DNA from: Cupriavidus lacunae
Lineage (GTDB): Bacteria > Pseudomonadota > Gammaproteobacteria > Burkholderiales > Burkholderiaceae
NCBI RefSeq assembly: GCF_003353055.1
Contig: NZ_QKWJ01000065.1
Location: 1-41,102 of the forward strand
Length of the DNA: 41,102 nucleotides
Reading direction: 5' to 3'
A program made the position numbers and the translations under genes. The first letter of the stretch is position 1, and each line of letters begins with the position of its first letter. The notes beneath the pieces are model-generated. The model did no database searches. It had not been told where the DNA came from and saw nothing but the letters and a program-made list of their open reading frames with translations. This document shows positions 8,118 to 15,712 of this stretch, in pieces.

Positions 8118-9311
8118 TCAGATGAAAAAGTCAGTGTTGGCGCGCCCCATCATCACGCCGCCCAGGTTCTGGCCGAAGCGGTCCAGGTTGTTGGCGTAGT
8201 GGGCGCGGGCCGCGTGCAGGTCGAGGAAACGGCGCACCATCGGGTTGCTGCGGTAGATGCCGTTGCCGCCGGCATAGCGCAGCAGGCCGTTGGCCAGCTG
8301 CGCGCAGCGCTCGGCCACTTGCGCGGACTGGTAGCGGAAATGCAGGCGGCGCGGTGTCTGCACCTGGCCGCCCTCACGCGCAACGGCCAGCAGCTCGTCG
8401 AAGTTGCGCTCGAGGATGGTCCGCATCTCGTCGATGGCCACCTGTGCATTGGCGCAAGCCATCTGCGCGCCGCCGTCTTCCGCGGTCTTGCTGCCGCCAT
8501 TGCTGCTGACGCGGCCGTCGGCGTACGCAACAAAGTCGTCGAGCGTGCCTTCGAGCGCGCCGATGCAGGCGGTGCACACCGCGCGCACGAAGATCTGCGC
8601 GAACGGCAGCTGGTACAGCGGCGCGTCATTGACGGCCAGCCCGGGGCTGGTGCCCATCGCGCCATCGACGGCACGGTGGGTGCGGTAGTCGGGCACGAAC
8701 ACGTCATCGACCACGATATCGTGGCTGCCGGTCGCACGTAGGCCCAGCACATCCCAGTTGCGCACGATCCTGTAGTCGGAGCGCGGCAGCAGGAAGGTGC
8801 GGTAGTCATAGGCGCCGCCCGGCTCGGCCGGCGGCACCAGCCCGCCCAGGAAGATCCAGTCGCACAGCTCGCTGCCGCTGGAGAACTTCCAGTGGCCGGA
8901 GAAGCGATAGCCGCCTTCCACCGGCGTGACCTTGCCCACCGGCATATAGGTCGACGCGATCAGCGTGGCGGGGTTGCTGCCCCACACTTCCTGCTGCGCG
9001 CGCTCGTCGAACAGGGCCAGCTGCCAGTTGTGCACGCCGACCACGCCATAGACCCAGGCCGTCGACATGCAGCCTTTGGCCAGCGCCATCTGGATGCGGA
9101 AGAAGGTCTGCGGATCGAGCTCGTAGCCGCCGTGGCGGCGGGGCTGCAGCACCTTGAAGAAGCCCGCGGCCTGCATCTCGGCGATGGTCTCGGCGGGAAT
9201 GCGCCCGTCGGCCTCGGCTTGTTCTGCGCGCTGGGCCAGTACCGGAATCATCTGCTCGGCGCGCGCGATCAGCCGTGCCGCCAGTTCCTTGGGATTGTTG
9301 TCGTGATGCAC
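8118..9311 (-). CDS. hsaA: HsaA-like flavin-dependent monooxygenase (3-HSA hydroxylase)
   Basis: A 397-residue protein of the acyl-CoA dehydrogenase fold, group D flavin monooxygenase. Typical features are the GFFKVLQPRRHGGYE block, WKFSSGSELCDWIFLGG (dehydrogenase-like flavin pocket), LRATGSHDIVVDDVFVPDYRT and the C-terminal GRANTDFFI. I recall HsaA/TesA2 sharing this length and tail. It uses reduced flavin from HsaB to hydroxylate the phenolic secosteroid 3-HSA to the catechol 3,4-DHSA. It is the first gene of the compact minus-strand catabolic run, and an operator-like 20-mer lies 72 bp upstream of its start (9383-9402). The subsequent extradiol ring-cleavage enzyme is not in this window. 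Confidence 0.9.
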   Translation of the reverse strand: MHHDNNPKELAARLIARAEQMIPVLAQRAEQAEADGRIPAETIAEMQAAGFFKVLQPRRHGGYELDPQTFFRIQMALAKGCMSTAWVYGVVGVHNWQLALFDERAQQEVWGSNPATLIASTYMPVGKVTPVEGGYRFSGHWKFSSGSELCDWIFLGGLVPPAEPGGAYDYRTFLLPRSDYRIVRNWDVLGLRATGSHDIVVDDVFVPDYRTHRAVDGAMGTSPGLAVNDAPLYQLPFAQIFVRAVCTACIGALEGTLDDFVAYADGRVSSNGGSKTAEDGGAQMACANAQVAIDEMRTILERNFDELLAVAREGGQVQTPRRLHFRYQSAQVAERCAQLANGLLRYAGGNGIYRSNPMVRRFLDLHAARAHYANNLDRFGQNLGGVMMGRANTDFFI

Positions 9312-9382
9312 CGCGGTCTCCTTGTTGCTATGTCGCTTTGTCTTGGACTGGCATCGATGTTTGCACCGGTGGAGCGGCGTGC

Positions 9383-9402
9383 CATCGTCTGTTGGGACTA
9401 GC
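9383..9402. promoter_or_regulatory. Operator-like dyad upstream of hsaA-like gene
   Basis: CATCGTCTGTTGGGACTAGC matches the cluster consensus CTTCGTCCGGGCGGACTAAG at 13 of 20 positions, keeping the TCGTC and GGACTA cores. Its near edge is 72 bp upstream of the hsaA-like start codon, a reasonable activator position for the whole minus-strand operon. Confidence 0.5.
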
Positions 9403-9456
9403 TATGACGCGATTTGGGGGGCGGGACTTGGATGCGCCGGCCCTCTCCCGCGGTCT

Positions 9457-9476
9457 CTCTCCCGCAAGCGGGAGAG
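9457..9476. terminator. Hairpin after the LLM oxidoreductase gene
   Basis: A perfect 9-bp inverted repeat CTCTCCCGC-AA-GCGGGAGAG lies 28 bp beyond the stop of the minus-strand LLM gene. There is no T-tract, so intrinsic termination is uncertain; it may be a dispersed repeat, because GCAAGCGGGAGAGGGG also occurs at 103-118. Confidence 0.4.
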
Positions 9477-9503
9477 GGAGAAAACCCGAGAGAAAGCAAA
9501 CCC

Positions 9504-10655
9504 TCAGGCCAGCGCGCGCAGCTTGCGGCCCTGCTTGCGGAAATGCGGGATCACGTACTCACCGATATTGCGAATGGTCTCGAGCTGCGCCCACTGCGGC
9601 ACCGTGCCCATCTGGCAGATGAACAGGATCTCGTCGGCGCCGGCATCGATCAGGCGCTGCACGTAGCCGATGCAATCCTCCACCGTGCCGTAGGCATGGT
9701 TGGGGTTGAGCATCATCATCGACGGGTCGCTGAAGTCCACCGAGACCTTCTCCGAGGCGAACTTCGTGTTGATCACGGCCTTGCCCTGCGCATCCGTGGC
9801 AGTGACGTGCTCGTCGTCCCAGGCAGACGGGTCGGGGCGCTCGCCGCCGGCATACCAGTACGACAGCGACTCCATGAAATAGCGCTGGCCCTTGATGCCG
9901 ATCTTGCGCGCGGCCAGGCCGTCTTCCAGCACGATGGTCGGGCACAGCGCGGCCAGGTGCTGGTGCGGGCGGAAGCCCACCTGGTCCTCGGGCTTGCGCG
10001 TTTCCCACGCAGCACGGTAGACCTCGTTCTTCTTGGCCACATCCTCGGGGCCGCCGAAGCCCAGCACCAGCGCACCCATGCCGCGCGCGCCGGCGCGCTG
10101 CAGCGTGTCGGCATTGGTGCAGGCCAGGTACATCAGCGGGTGCGGGTCCTGGCGCGGCTTGGGGTGGATCGGGCGGCGCGGGATCTTGATGAACTCGCCG
10201 TCGTGCTCGATCTCATCTTGCGTGAGGATCTTCGGGATCAGATACATCGACTCGTCGATCATCGGGTGCAGGCTGTTCAGGTCATAGCCGAAGGTGCCGG
10301 CCTCCTGCTGGGTGCCGCCCTTGCCCACGCCGAAGTGCACGCGGCCGCCGGACAGGATGTCCAGCGTGGCGATGCGCTCGGCCACCTTGACCGGATGGTT
10401 CATCGCCGGCGGCAGGCACACCACGCCGTGGCCGATGCCGATGCGCTGCGTGCGCCCGGCGACGAAGGCCAAAAAGGTTTCCGGCGCGCTCATGTGCGCG
10501 TAGTTGGTCAGCGCGGTGTGCTCGACCGCCCAGACCACGTCAAAGCCCATGTCCTCGGCCAGCACCACCTGTTCCATGATTTCATCGAACACCTTGTGGT
10601 CGCCGGCGCGCGAGGCATCGACGGTCTGGGCTTCATAGATCAGCGAAAAACGCAT
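9504..10655 (-). CDS. Luciferase-like (LLM) flavin-dependent oxidoreductase
   Basis: A 383-residue member of the bacterial luciferase-like monooxygenase family, shown by MRFSLIYEAQ, the VWAVEHTAL motif, IGIGHGVVCLPPAMNHPVKVAERIATLDILSGGRVHFGVGKG and the LGFGGPEDV block. Such enzymes use reduced FMN or F420; F420 is unlikely in this type of organism, so FMNH2 from the nearby flavin reductase is the better guess. The reaction (Baeyer-Villiger-like or hydroxylation) cannot be read from sequence. I chose the ATG at 10655, which has AGGGAAGGGGA upstream; the open frame extends 55 codons further without family similarity. It is the first gene in the minus direction and is separated from the hsaA-like gene by 192 bp holding a hairpin and an operator-like site. 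Confidence 0.88.
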   Translation of the reverse strand: MRFSLIYEAQTVDASRAGDHKVFDEIMEQVVLAEDMGFDVVWAVEHTALTNYAHMSAPETFLAFVAGRTQRIGIGHGVVCLPPAMNHPVKVAERIATLDILSGGRVHFGVGKGGTQQEAGTFGYDLNSLHPMIDESMYLIPKILTQDEIEHDGEFIKIPRRPIHPKPRQDPHPLMYLACTNADTLQRAGARGMGALVLGFGGPEDVAKKNEVYRAAWETRKPEDQVGFRPHQHLAALCPTIVLEDGLAARKIGIKGQRYFMESLSYWYAGGERPDPSAWDDEHVTATDAQGKAVINTKFASEKVSVDFSDPSMMMLNPNHAYGTVEDCIGYVQRLIDAGADEILFICQMGTVPQWAQLETIRNIGEYVIPHFRKQGRKLRALA

Positions 10656-10774
10656 TGCAGTCCCCTTCCCTAGCATTGATGGTTCAGGACCGCCGCCGGG
10701 GCGCCGCCCGTTGCCGCGCCACCAGCCCAAAGCGGCCTGTGTGATCGCAGTGTGGTCGGCGCAAGGCGTTGCAA

Positions 10775-10794
10775 CATCGTCTGATTGGATTATG
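10775..10794. promoter_or_regulatory. Operator-like dyad between LLM and VOC genes
   Basis: CATCGTCTGATTGGATTATG matches the consensus at 13 of 20 positions. It lies in the divergent intergenic region, 72 bp before the VOC start (10867) and 119 bp from the LLM start (10655), so it could serve either gene. Confidence 0.45.
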
Positions 10795-10866
10795 AGCAGG
10801 ACATGGTGCGTCCCTATCATTGGCCACGGGCATCACGCCCGCTTTTACTCAGAGGACCAGGACACC

Positions 10867-11211
10867 ATGCAAGCCAGGCTGCTGCTTTACCCCGTCGCGG
10901 ACATCGACACCGCGCTGCCGTTCTTTACGGAAGGACTCGGACTACCCATGAAGTTTCGCGATGGAGACCGCTATTGCGCGCTCGACGCGGGCGCGCTGAC
11001 GCTGGCGCTGGTGGCCGGCGAGGAACGCCTGGTGGACCAGCCGGCGCTGGCCTTCAAGGTGGACGAGGGTGAAGATATCGCCGCGGCGATTGCGCGGCTG
11101 GTGGATGCCGGTGCCAGCGTGACGCTGCCCGCGGCGCAGGGGCCGCATGAGACACGCGCGGTGCTGGAAACGCCGGAAGGCTTTGCGCTGGTGCTCAGCG
11201 CAAAGCCCTGA
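10867..11211 (+). CDS. Small VOC-superfamily protein (glyoxalase-like)
   Basis: A 114-residue single-module vicinal-oxygen-chelate protein: LLLYPVADIDTALPFFTEGLGLPMKFRDGDRYCALDAG is the usual opening and LETPEGFALVLS the usual closing strand. At this size it forms half of the bimodular fold used by ring-cleavage dioxygenases, so it is not a stand-in for HsaC/TesB. It might be an isomerase or binding protein for a pathway intermediate, but no function can be assigned. The ATG at 10867 is preceded by AGAGGACCAGGA. The gene stands alone, divergent from the LLM gene and convergent with the LuxR gene 15 bp downstream. Confidence 0.85.
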   Translation: MQARLLLYPVADIDTALPFFTEGLGLPMKFRDGDRYCALDAGALTLALVAGEERLVDQPALAFKVDEGEDIAAAIARLVDAGASVTLPAAQGPHETRAVLETPEGFALVLSAKP

Positions 11212-11226
11212 CGTGCGTTACGTGGC

Positions 11227-12405
11227 CTAGCCCAGCGAAATCACGCTGCTCAGCAGCATGCGGACCAGCGTGGCCTGCCGGGTCACGCCGGTCTTGGAGA
11301 AGATGGCCCGCAGGTGCGCGCGCGCCGTGTTCTTGCTGATGCCGAGTTCATCCGCGGCTTCATCGAGCGTGAGACCGTTGGCCAGCTGCAGCGCCAGCTG
11401 CGTCTCCGCCGGGGTCAGGTCGAACAGTTGGCGCACCACCTCGTGCGAGGCCTGCGAGCGCCGCTCCGGGTCGCGGATGAACACCACGCAGGCCGGGCGC
11501 TTGCGGTTGTCCTCGGACCACTCGCTGAGCGGGATCGTGCGGATCAGCACGCCCAGCCTGGCGCTGCCTGACGGGCGCGTGATCGACATCGCTTCCATCA
11601 GTGCCGGCGTGGTGCCGAGGTGGCCCATCATCGCCTGGCGCAGCAGACGCTGGAACTTGCGGTTTTCCTGACCGTATTCCACGTCCAGCCCGCCCTTGGC
11701 GACGCGGATGCCATCCTTGGCGCCAAGGATTTCATCGGCGGCGGCATTGGTTTTGATGATGGTACCGGACTCATCCAGGATCACCATGCCGACCAGCATG
11801 CGGTCGATGGCGCTGGCATACACGGTGCGCTCCGACTCGACCACGTCGATGCGCGAGTGCAGGTCCACCGCGCGCTTCAGGTGCGGCAGCAGCGCGGTGC
11901 ACAGCGCCTTGTCCGCGGCCGAGAAGTCGCGGCCGTCATGCTCGCGGCACACGCGGAAGCGGCATTCGACACCGTCATCGGTACGCAGGTCCGCGCCCAG
12001 GATATAGCGGATGCCGATGTCCTTCAGAAACTGCTGGTAGAGCTCGCTCTGGCACCAGACACCGGGCCCCAGGTGCTCGTCGATGGTCACCACCCGGTCC
12101 GACGGCAGGCCGACAAAGGGGTCGAGCGCATAGTAGTAGTTGTTGTAGGAGGTCTCGCCCGGCAGAGTCGAGCCATGCTCGGACGCATTGATCATCAGCC
12201 CGGGGCGGTCCGTCGCCGGCGAGCGCAGGATCAGCGTGCAATAGTTGGCATTGAGCTGCCGGCGGATCTGCTCCAGCGCCTTGCCCCAGGGCACCTGCTC
12301 CATCGGGCCCTGGTAGATATTGCCCAGCAATGTGCTGAACTCCGACAGCGACACCGTCGTCTGCGCGAACAGGTGTGCGGTCGCCTGGTTCTGGCTAACC
12401 TCCAT
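11227..12405 (-). CDS. LuxR-type transcriptional regulator 1
   Basis: A 392-residue regulator with a C-terminal LuxR/FixJ-type helix-turn-helix (LTPAETQLALQLANG...LDEAADELGISKNTARAHLRAIFSKTG, about residues 325-375). The N-terminal 300 residues hold a probable ligand-sensing region, including a PAS-like piece around VGMVILDESGTIIKTNAAADEIL. A paralogue lies at 22965-24104; both carry the blocks YQGP-E-VPW, SPATDRPGLMINAS and GIRYIL. TeiR, a LuxR-type activator of steroid degradation in Comamonas, is a plausible analogue. I chose the ATG at 12405 because AGAGGAA lies about 8 bases upstream; starts at 12411 and 12426 are possible. The gene diverges from the SDR/hydrolase operon across a 406-bp region rich in operator-like sites. 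Confidence 0.88.
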   Translation of the reverse strand: MEVSQNQATAHLFAQTTVSLSEFSTLLGNIYQGPMEQVPWGKALEQIRRQLNANYCTLILRSPATDRPGLMINASEHGSTLPGETSYNNYYYALDPFVGLPSDRVVTIDEHLGPGVWCQSELYQQFLKDIGIRYILGADLRTDDGVECRFRVCREHDGRDFSAADKALCTALLPHLKRAVDLHSRIDVVESERTVYASAIDRMLVGMVILDESGTIIKTNAAADEILGAKDGIRVAKGGLDVEYGQENRKFQRLLRQAMMGHLGTTPALMEAMSITRPSGSARLGVLIRTIPLSEWSEDNRKRPACVVFIRDPERRSQASHEVVRQLFDLTPAETQLALQLANGLTLDEAADELGISKNTARAHLRAIFSKTGVTRQATLVRMLLSSVISLG

Positions 12406-12551
12406 CAGCATTTCCTCTGTCTCCATTGTGGCGTGCGCAGCGCTTCGGACATGCCGGGGCGGCTGGCTTGCTACGGGCTCTATGGCCCTTTTTTGTGCCC
12501 CGATTATAGGGACGGCAAAGGGATCGTGGCTTGCCCCCCCGCCTTCATGGT

Positions 12552-12564
12552 TTGCCCTAGGCAA
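12552..12564. promoter_or_regulatory. Short interrupted palindrome in luxR1 upstream region
   Basis: TTGCC-CTA-GGCAA is a perfect 5-bp inverted repeat around three bases. A related CCCCTAGG sequence occurs at 12688-12695. Function unknown; it lies in the 406-bp divergent region (12406-12811) that otherwise holds no gene. Confidence 0.3.
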
Positions 12565-12588
12565 GACCGGCTGCACATGCTGGCCGGA

Positions 12589-12608
12589 CTAGTCCCGCGG
12601 GACAGGCC
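12589..12608. promoter_or_regulatory. Operator-like dyad in luxR1/SDR divergent region
   Basis: ACTAGTCCCGCGGGACAGGC contains a perfect 12-bp palindrome, GTCCCGCGGGAC (12592-12603), and keeps the TAGTCC and GGAC cores of the cluster operator (11 of 20 to its reverse complement). An overlapping GGACTAGTCC palindrome sits at 12586-12595. Confidence 0.4.
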
Positions 12609-12635
12609 AATCCTCACGCGCCGGCAGCACGAACA

Positions 12636-12655
12636 CATACTCCAAACAGACTAAG
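12636..12655. promoter_or_regulatory. Operator-like site (CAGACTAAG half)
   Basis: CATACTCCAAACAGACTAAG carries a perfect right half-site (CAGACTAAG) and a decayed left half. The same left-half variant, with CCAAAC at the centre, recurs at 12715, 22866 and 24119, so this looks like a second class of the same operator. It lies between luxR1 and the divergent SDR operon. Confidence 0.5.
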
Positions 12656-12714
12656 GACAGACCCATAGCCGGCCTGTCGAGGGCAAACCCCTAGGCACCA
12701 TGTGACGCCGCCCG

Positions 12715-12734
12715 CCCTACCCAAACAGACGATG
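12715..12734. promoter_or_regulatory. Operator-like site upstream of SDR operon
   Basis: CCCTACCCAAACAGACGATG resembles the sites at 12636, 22866 and 24119 and ends 77 bp before the SDR start codon at 12812. Confidence 0.5.
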
Positions 12735-12811
12735 CCGTGCCGCCGCGCCGCCGCTACAAGACACCATGCGCGGCGATTCCCGCCGCCTTCATTTCACGGA
12801 GAACCACAACC

Positions 12812-13621
12812 ATGGCGGCAAACCCGCGGCAGCAGGCCGCAGTGATCACCGGAGCGGCCAGCGGCATCGGCCGCGCGCTCGCCCAGGCACTGGCCGCGCA
12901 GGGCTATGCGCTGGCGCTGGCGGACATTGACGCCGATGCGCTCGAAGCGGCGCGCACGGCGCTTGCCGGCCAGGGGGCTGATGTCATCGCAGTGCCCACC
13001 GATGTCTGCGACGTGCGGCAGATCGAGCACCTGTGCGAGGAAAGCTTCCAGCGGTTGGGCCGGGTCGACCTGCTGGTCAACAACGCCGGCGTGCTCGCCA
13101 CCGGCCGCTGCTGGGAGCTGCCGCCGGAGGTGTTCGACCACGTCATGCGCGTCAACCTGTGGAGCGTGCTGCACGCGCTGCGCTGCTTCGTGCCTCGCAT
13201 GGCGGCGCAAGGCGCCGGCCATATCGTCAACGTGGCCTCGATGGCCGGGCTGGCCGTGGGGCCGTGGCTGGCCCCCTACACGCTGTCCAAGCAAGCCGTG
13301 GTGGCGCTGAGCGAAGGGCTCGCGCTGGAGTTGCAGGCGGCGGGCCTGCCGCTGGGCGTGTCCGTGGTCTGCCCCGGCCCGGTTGCCACCGGTATCGCAG
13401 CGGGCCTGGATGGCGGCGGGCCGCAGGAGGTGCACCAGATGAACGGCGCGCTGCGCAGCGGCATTGCCGCCGGCATGACGCCGGACGCGGTCGCGCGCTA
13501 CATCCTGGATGGCGTCTCGGCTGGCCAGTTCTGGATCCTGCCGCACGAGCAGGCCGCGCACGCGGCGCTGGCGCGCGCGCAAGGCATCGTCGCCGGCAGC
13601 CCGCCGGCGTTCGCGCTCTGA
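12812..13621 (+). CDS. Classical SDR oxidoreductase
   Basis: A 269-residue short-chain dehydrogenase with TGAASGIG (14-21), NNAG, a catalytic Ser in NVASMAGL and the YTLSK active site. The CPGPVATGI segment follows. The substrate cannot be read from sequence; the context suggests a hydroxylated or ketone intermediate of the steroid-type pathway. The ATG at 12812 is preceded by ACGGAGAA, and an in-frame extension of 25 codons upstream lacks similarity. It opens a plus-strand operon with the HSL-type hydrolase 33 bp downstream and the RibBA-like gene. Confidence 0.85.
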   Translation: MAANPRQQAAVITGAASGIGRALAQALAAQGYALALADIDADALEAARTALAGQGADVIAVPTDVCDVRQIEHLCEESFQRLGRVDLLVNNAGVLATGRCWELPPEVFDHVMRVNLWSVLHALRCFVPRMAAQGAGHIVNVASMAGLAVGPWLAPYTLSKQAVVALSEGLALELQAAGLPLGVSVVCPGPVATGIAAGLDGGGPQEVHQMNGALRSGIAAGMTPDAVARYILDGVSAGQFWILPHEQAAHAALARAQGIVAGSPPAFAL

Positions 13622-13654
13622 CACTGATTTCCCCACTGCCATCCAGGAGACCCC

Positions 13655-14611
13655 ATGCCGCTCGATCCCCAGGCCCGCGCCGTGCTTGAAGCCATGGCCG
13701 CCATGCCCAGCCCCGATTTCTCCACCCTGCGCGCCGCCGACTACCGCGCCGCGCTGGCGGCCATGCCCGCGTTCGCCCCAGGCGACACCATCGCCGCGCA
13801 GCAAGACCTCACCATCGACGGTGCAGCAGGCCCCTTGAAAGCCCGCCTGTACCGGCCCGACGCCGGCACAGACCTGCCGCTTGTGGTCTATTTCCACGGC
13901 GGCGGCTTTGTGCTCTGCGGCCTCGATTCGCACGACAACATCTGCCGCGGCCTGGCGCGCCGCAGCGGTGCGCTGGTGCTGTCAGTCGATTACCGGCTGG
14001 CGCCCGAAGCGCGCTTCCCGGCCGCCGCCGACGACGCCGTCGCGGCGGTGCGCTGGGCGGCCGCGCATGCGGCGCAACTGGGCGCCGACCCGGCCCGGCT
14101 GGCCGTGGCCGGCGACAGTGCCGGCGGCAACCTCGCCGCCGTGGCCTGCCAGCAGTTGCGCGGCAGCGGCATCGCCCTGCGGCACCAGCTGCTGCTCTAC
14201 CCCTACCTGGACTGCAGCGACGCCGCGGCCGCCAGCGCCAGCTACCGCGAATGCGCGCAGGGCTACTTCCTCAGCGCCGCGGAGCTCGACTGGTATCGCG
14301 CTCAATACCTGCCCAACGCCGCCGACGCTACCGATGTGCGCGCCAGCCCGCTGCGCCAGCGAAACCTGCATGGCCTGCCGCCCGCCACCATCATCACCGC
14401 CGAATTCGACCCGTTGCGCGACCAGGGCGAGGCCTATGGCGAGGCCCTGCAGCGCGCGGGCGGCAGCGCCACCGTGCGCCGCTGGCCCGGCCAGTTCCAT
14501 GGCTTCATCAGCATGCAAGGGATGATCGATGCCGCCAGCCAGGCGCTGGATGCGGCCGCGGCGTCGCTGCGGCAGGCCTTTGGTGGCAATGGCCGGCAGG
14601 AGGCAGCATGA
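13655..14611 (+). CDS. Alpha/beta hydrolase, hormone-sensitive-lipase family
   Basis: A 318-residue esterase of the HSL (bacterial family IV) type. The oxyanion-hole motif HGGGF is near residue 76 and the nucleophile motif GDSAGGN near 155; the DYRLAPEARFP block between them and a C-terminal EFDPLRDQGEAY...WPGQFHGF region supply the Asp and His of the triad. It would hydrolyse an ester or lactone; a lactone formed by Baeyer-Villiger oxidation is one possibility given the flavin enzymes nearby, but that is inference. A good RBS (CCAGGAGA) precedes the ATG. Its stop overlaps the ATG of the next gene (ATGA). Confidence 0.9.
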   Translation: MPLDPQARAVLEAMAAMPSPDFSTLRAADYRAALAAMPAFAPGDTIAAQQDLTIDGAAGPLKARLYRPDAGTDLPLVVYFHGGGFVLCGLDSHDNICRGLARRSGALVLSVDYRLAPEARFPAAADDAVAAVRWAAAHAAQLGADPARLAVAGDSAGGNLAAVACQQLRGSGIALRHQLLLYPYLDCSDAAAASASYRECAQGYFLSAAELDWYRAQYLPNAADATDVRASPLRQRNLHGLPPATIITAEFDPLRDQGEAYGEALQRAGGSATVRRWPGQFHGFISMQGMIDAASQALDAAAASLRQAFGGNGRQEAA

Positions 14612-15708
14612 GCCCGGCCACCATCCTGCCGCCGATGGCCGACGTGCTGGCCGCGCTGGCCGCGGGCCAGCGCGTAGTGGTGATCGAGGACGAGACCGAC
14701 GAGGCCACCGGCTGCGTGCTGGTTGCCGCCGAGCGTGCCGGCGAGGCCGATGTCAATTTCATGGCCGCCGAGGCGCGCGGCCTGGTCTGCATGGCGATCA
14801 CCGAGGCGCGCCGCGAGCTGCTGCAGCTGCCGCCGATGGCCGCGAACCACCGCCAGCGCGAGCGCTACACGGTGTCGATCGAGGCGGCTACCGGCGTCAG
14901 CACCGGCATCTCCGCCGCCGACCGCGCGCTCACGCTGCGCGTGGCGGCGGCCCCGCGCGCGCAGCCGCATGACCTGGTCCAGCCCGGCCACATCTTCCCG
15001 GTAGTGGCGCAGCCCGACGGCGTGCTGCGCCGCGCGGGCTTTGCCGAAGCCTGCGCCGACCTGCCGGCGCTGGCCGGGCGCGTCGCCGCAGGCGCCTATG
15101 CGATGCTGCTCGATGACGACGGCGACCTGTTGCGCGGCCCCGCGCTGCTGGCGTTCGCACAGCACCACGGCCTGCCGGCGGTTTCAATCAGCGGGCTGAT
15201 CCATCACCGCCTGCTGACCGAAGGCACGCTGCGCCGCACGCACTCGACCGAACTGGCCACGCCCTTCGGACGCTTCACCGTGCACGCCTACCATGACGCG
15301 CCAGTCGATGCACTCCATCTCGCGCTGGTGCTGGGCCAGCCCGACCCGCAACTGCCGGTGCTGACGCGTGTCCAGGCGGTGGAAATGCAGCGCGACGTGC
15401 TGGGCTTCGGCACGCCGGCCCTGCCCGCCTGGAACCTGGAGCGCTCGCTCGCCCGTATCGGCGCCGAAGGTTGCGGGGTGCTGGTGCTGCTGGATGAACG
15501 CGAGTCGCCGCAACAGCGGCTGGACCGGCTGGCAGCGCCGGCTGCCGCGACGCCGGCGCCGGCCTTCGCGCAACGCGCGCTGGGGGTGGGGGCTCAGATC
15601 CTGCGCGATGTGGGGGCGCACAAGCTGCGCCTGCTCAGCCATCCGGTGCCGTATCGCGCCGTCACCGGTTTCGACCTGGAGGTCACCGAGTTCGTGCCGC
15701 CGTGCTGA
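14608..15708 (+). CDS. Degenerate RibBA-like protein (DHBP synthase/GTP cyclohydrolase II fold)
   Basis: A 366-residue protein that keeps the RibBA layout and framework motifs: TVSIEAATGVSTGISAADRA, QPGHIFPV and, in the second half, VGAQILRDVGAHKLRLLS. Key catalytic positions have changed. The RibB acidic loop, normally DDE-RENEGDL, reads EDETDEATGCVL (27-38), and the GHTEA motif is GFAEA (144-148). In the cyclohydrolase half the three zinc cysteines (C-X10-C-X-C) and the EGRGIG motif are missing. It is therefore unlikely to make riboflavin precursors and may have been recruited for a different reaction or for binding. It is translationally coupled to the HSL-type hydrolase (4-bp overlap) and convergent with the DHH gene 4 bp away. 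Confidence 0.85.
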   Translation: MSPATILPPMADVLAALAAGQRVVVIEDETDEATGCVLVAAERAGEADVNFMAAEARGLVCMAITEARRELLQLPPMAANHRQRERYTVSIEAATGVSTGISAADRALTLRVAAAPRAQPHDLVQPGHIFPVVAQPDGVLRRAGFAEACADLPALAGRVAAGAYAMLLDDDGDLLRGPALLAFAQHHGLPAVSISGLIHHRLLTEGTLRRTHSTELATPFGRFTVHAYHDAPVDALHLALVLGQPDPQLPVLTRVQAVEMQRDVLGFGTPALPAWNLERSLARIGAEGCGVLVLLDERESPQQRLDRLAAPAAATPAPAFAQRALGVGAQILRDVGAHKLRLLSHPVPYRAVTGFDLEVTEFVPPC

Positions 15709-15712
15709 ACTG

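Noticed and set aside
10867..11211. The VOC protein as the missing extradiol ring-cleavage dioxygenase
   Set aside because: At 114 residues it has a single VOC module. HsaC/TesB-type enzymes have two or more modules and about 300 residues.
14608..15708. Riboflavin biosynthesis gene ribBA
   Set aside because: The catalytic loop, the GHTEA motif and the zinc cysteines are lost, so only the fold remains. No FMN-riboswitch-like leader was noticed upstream.
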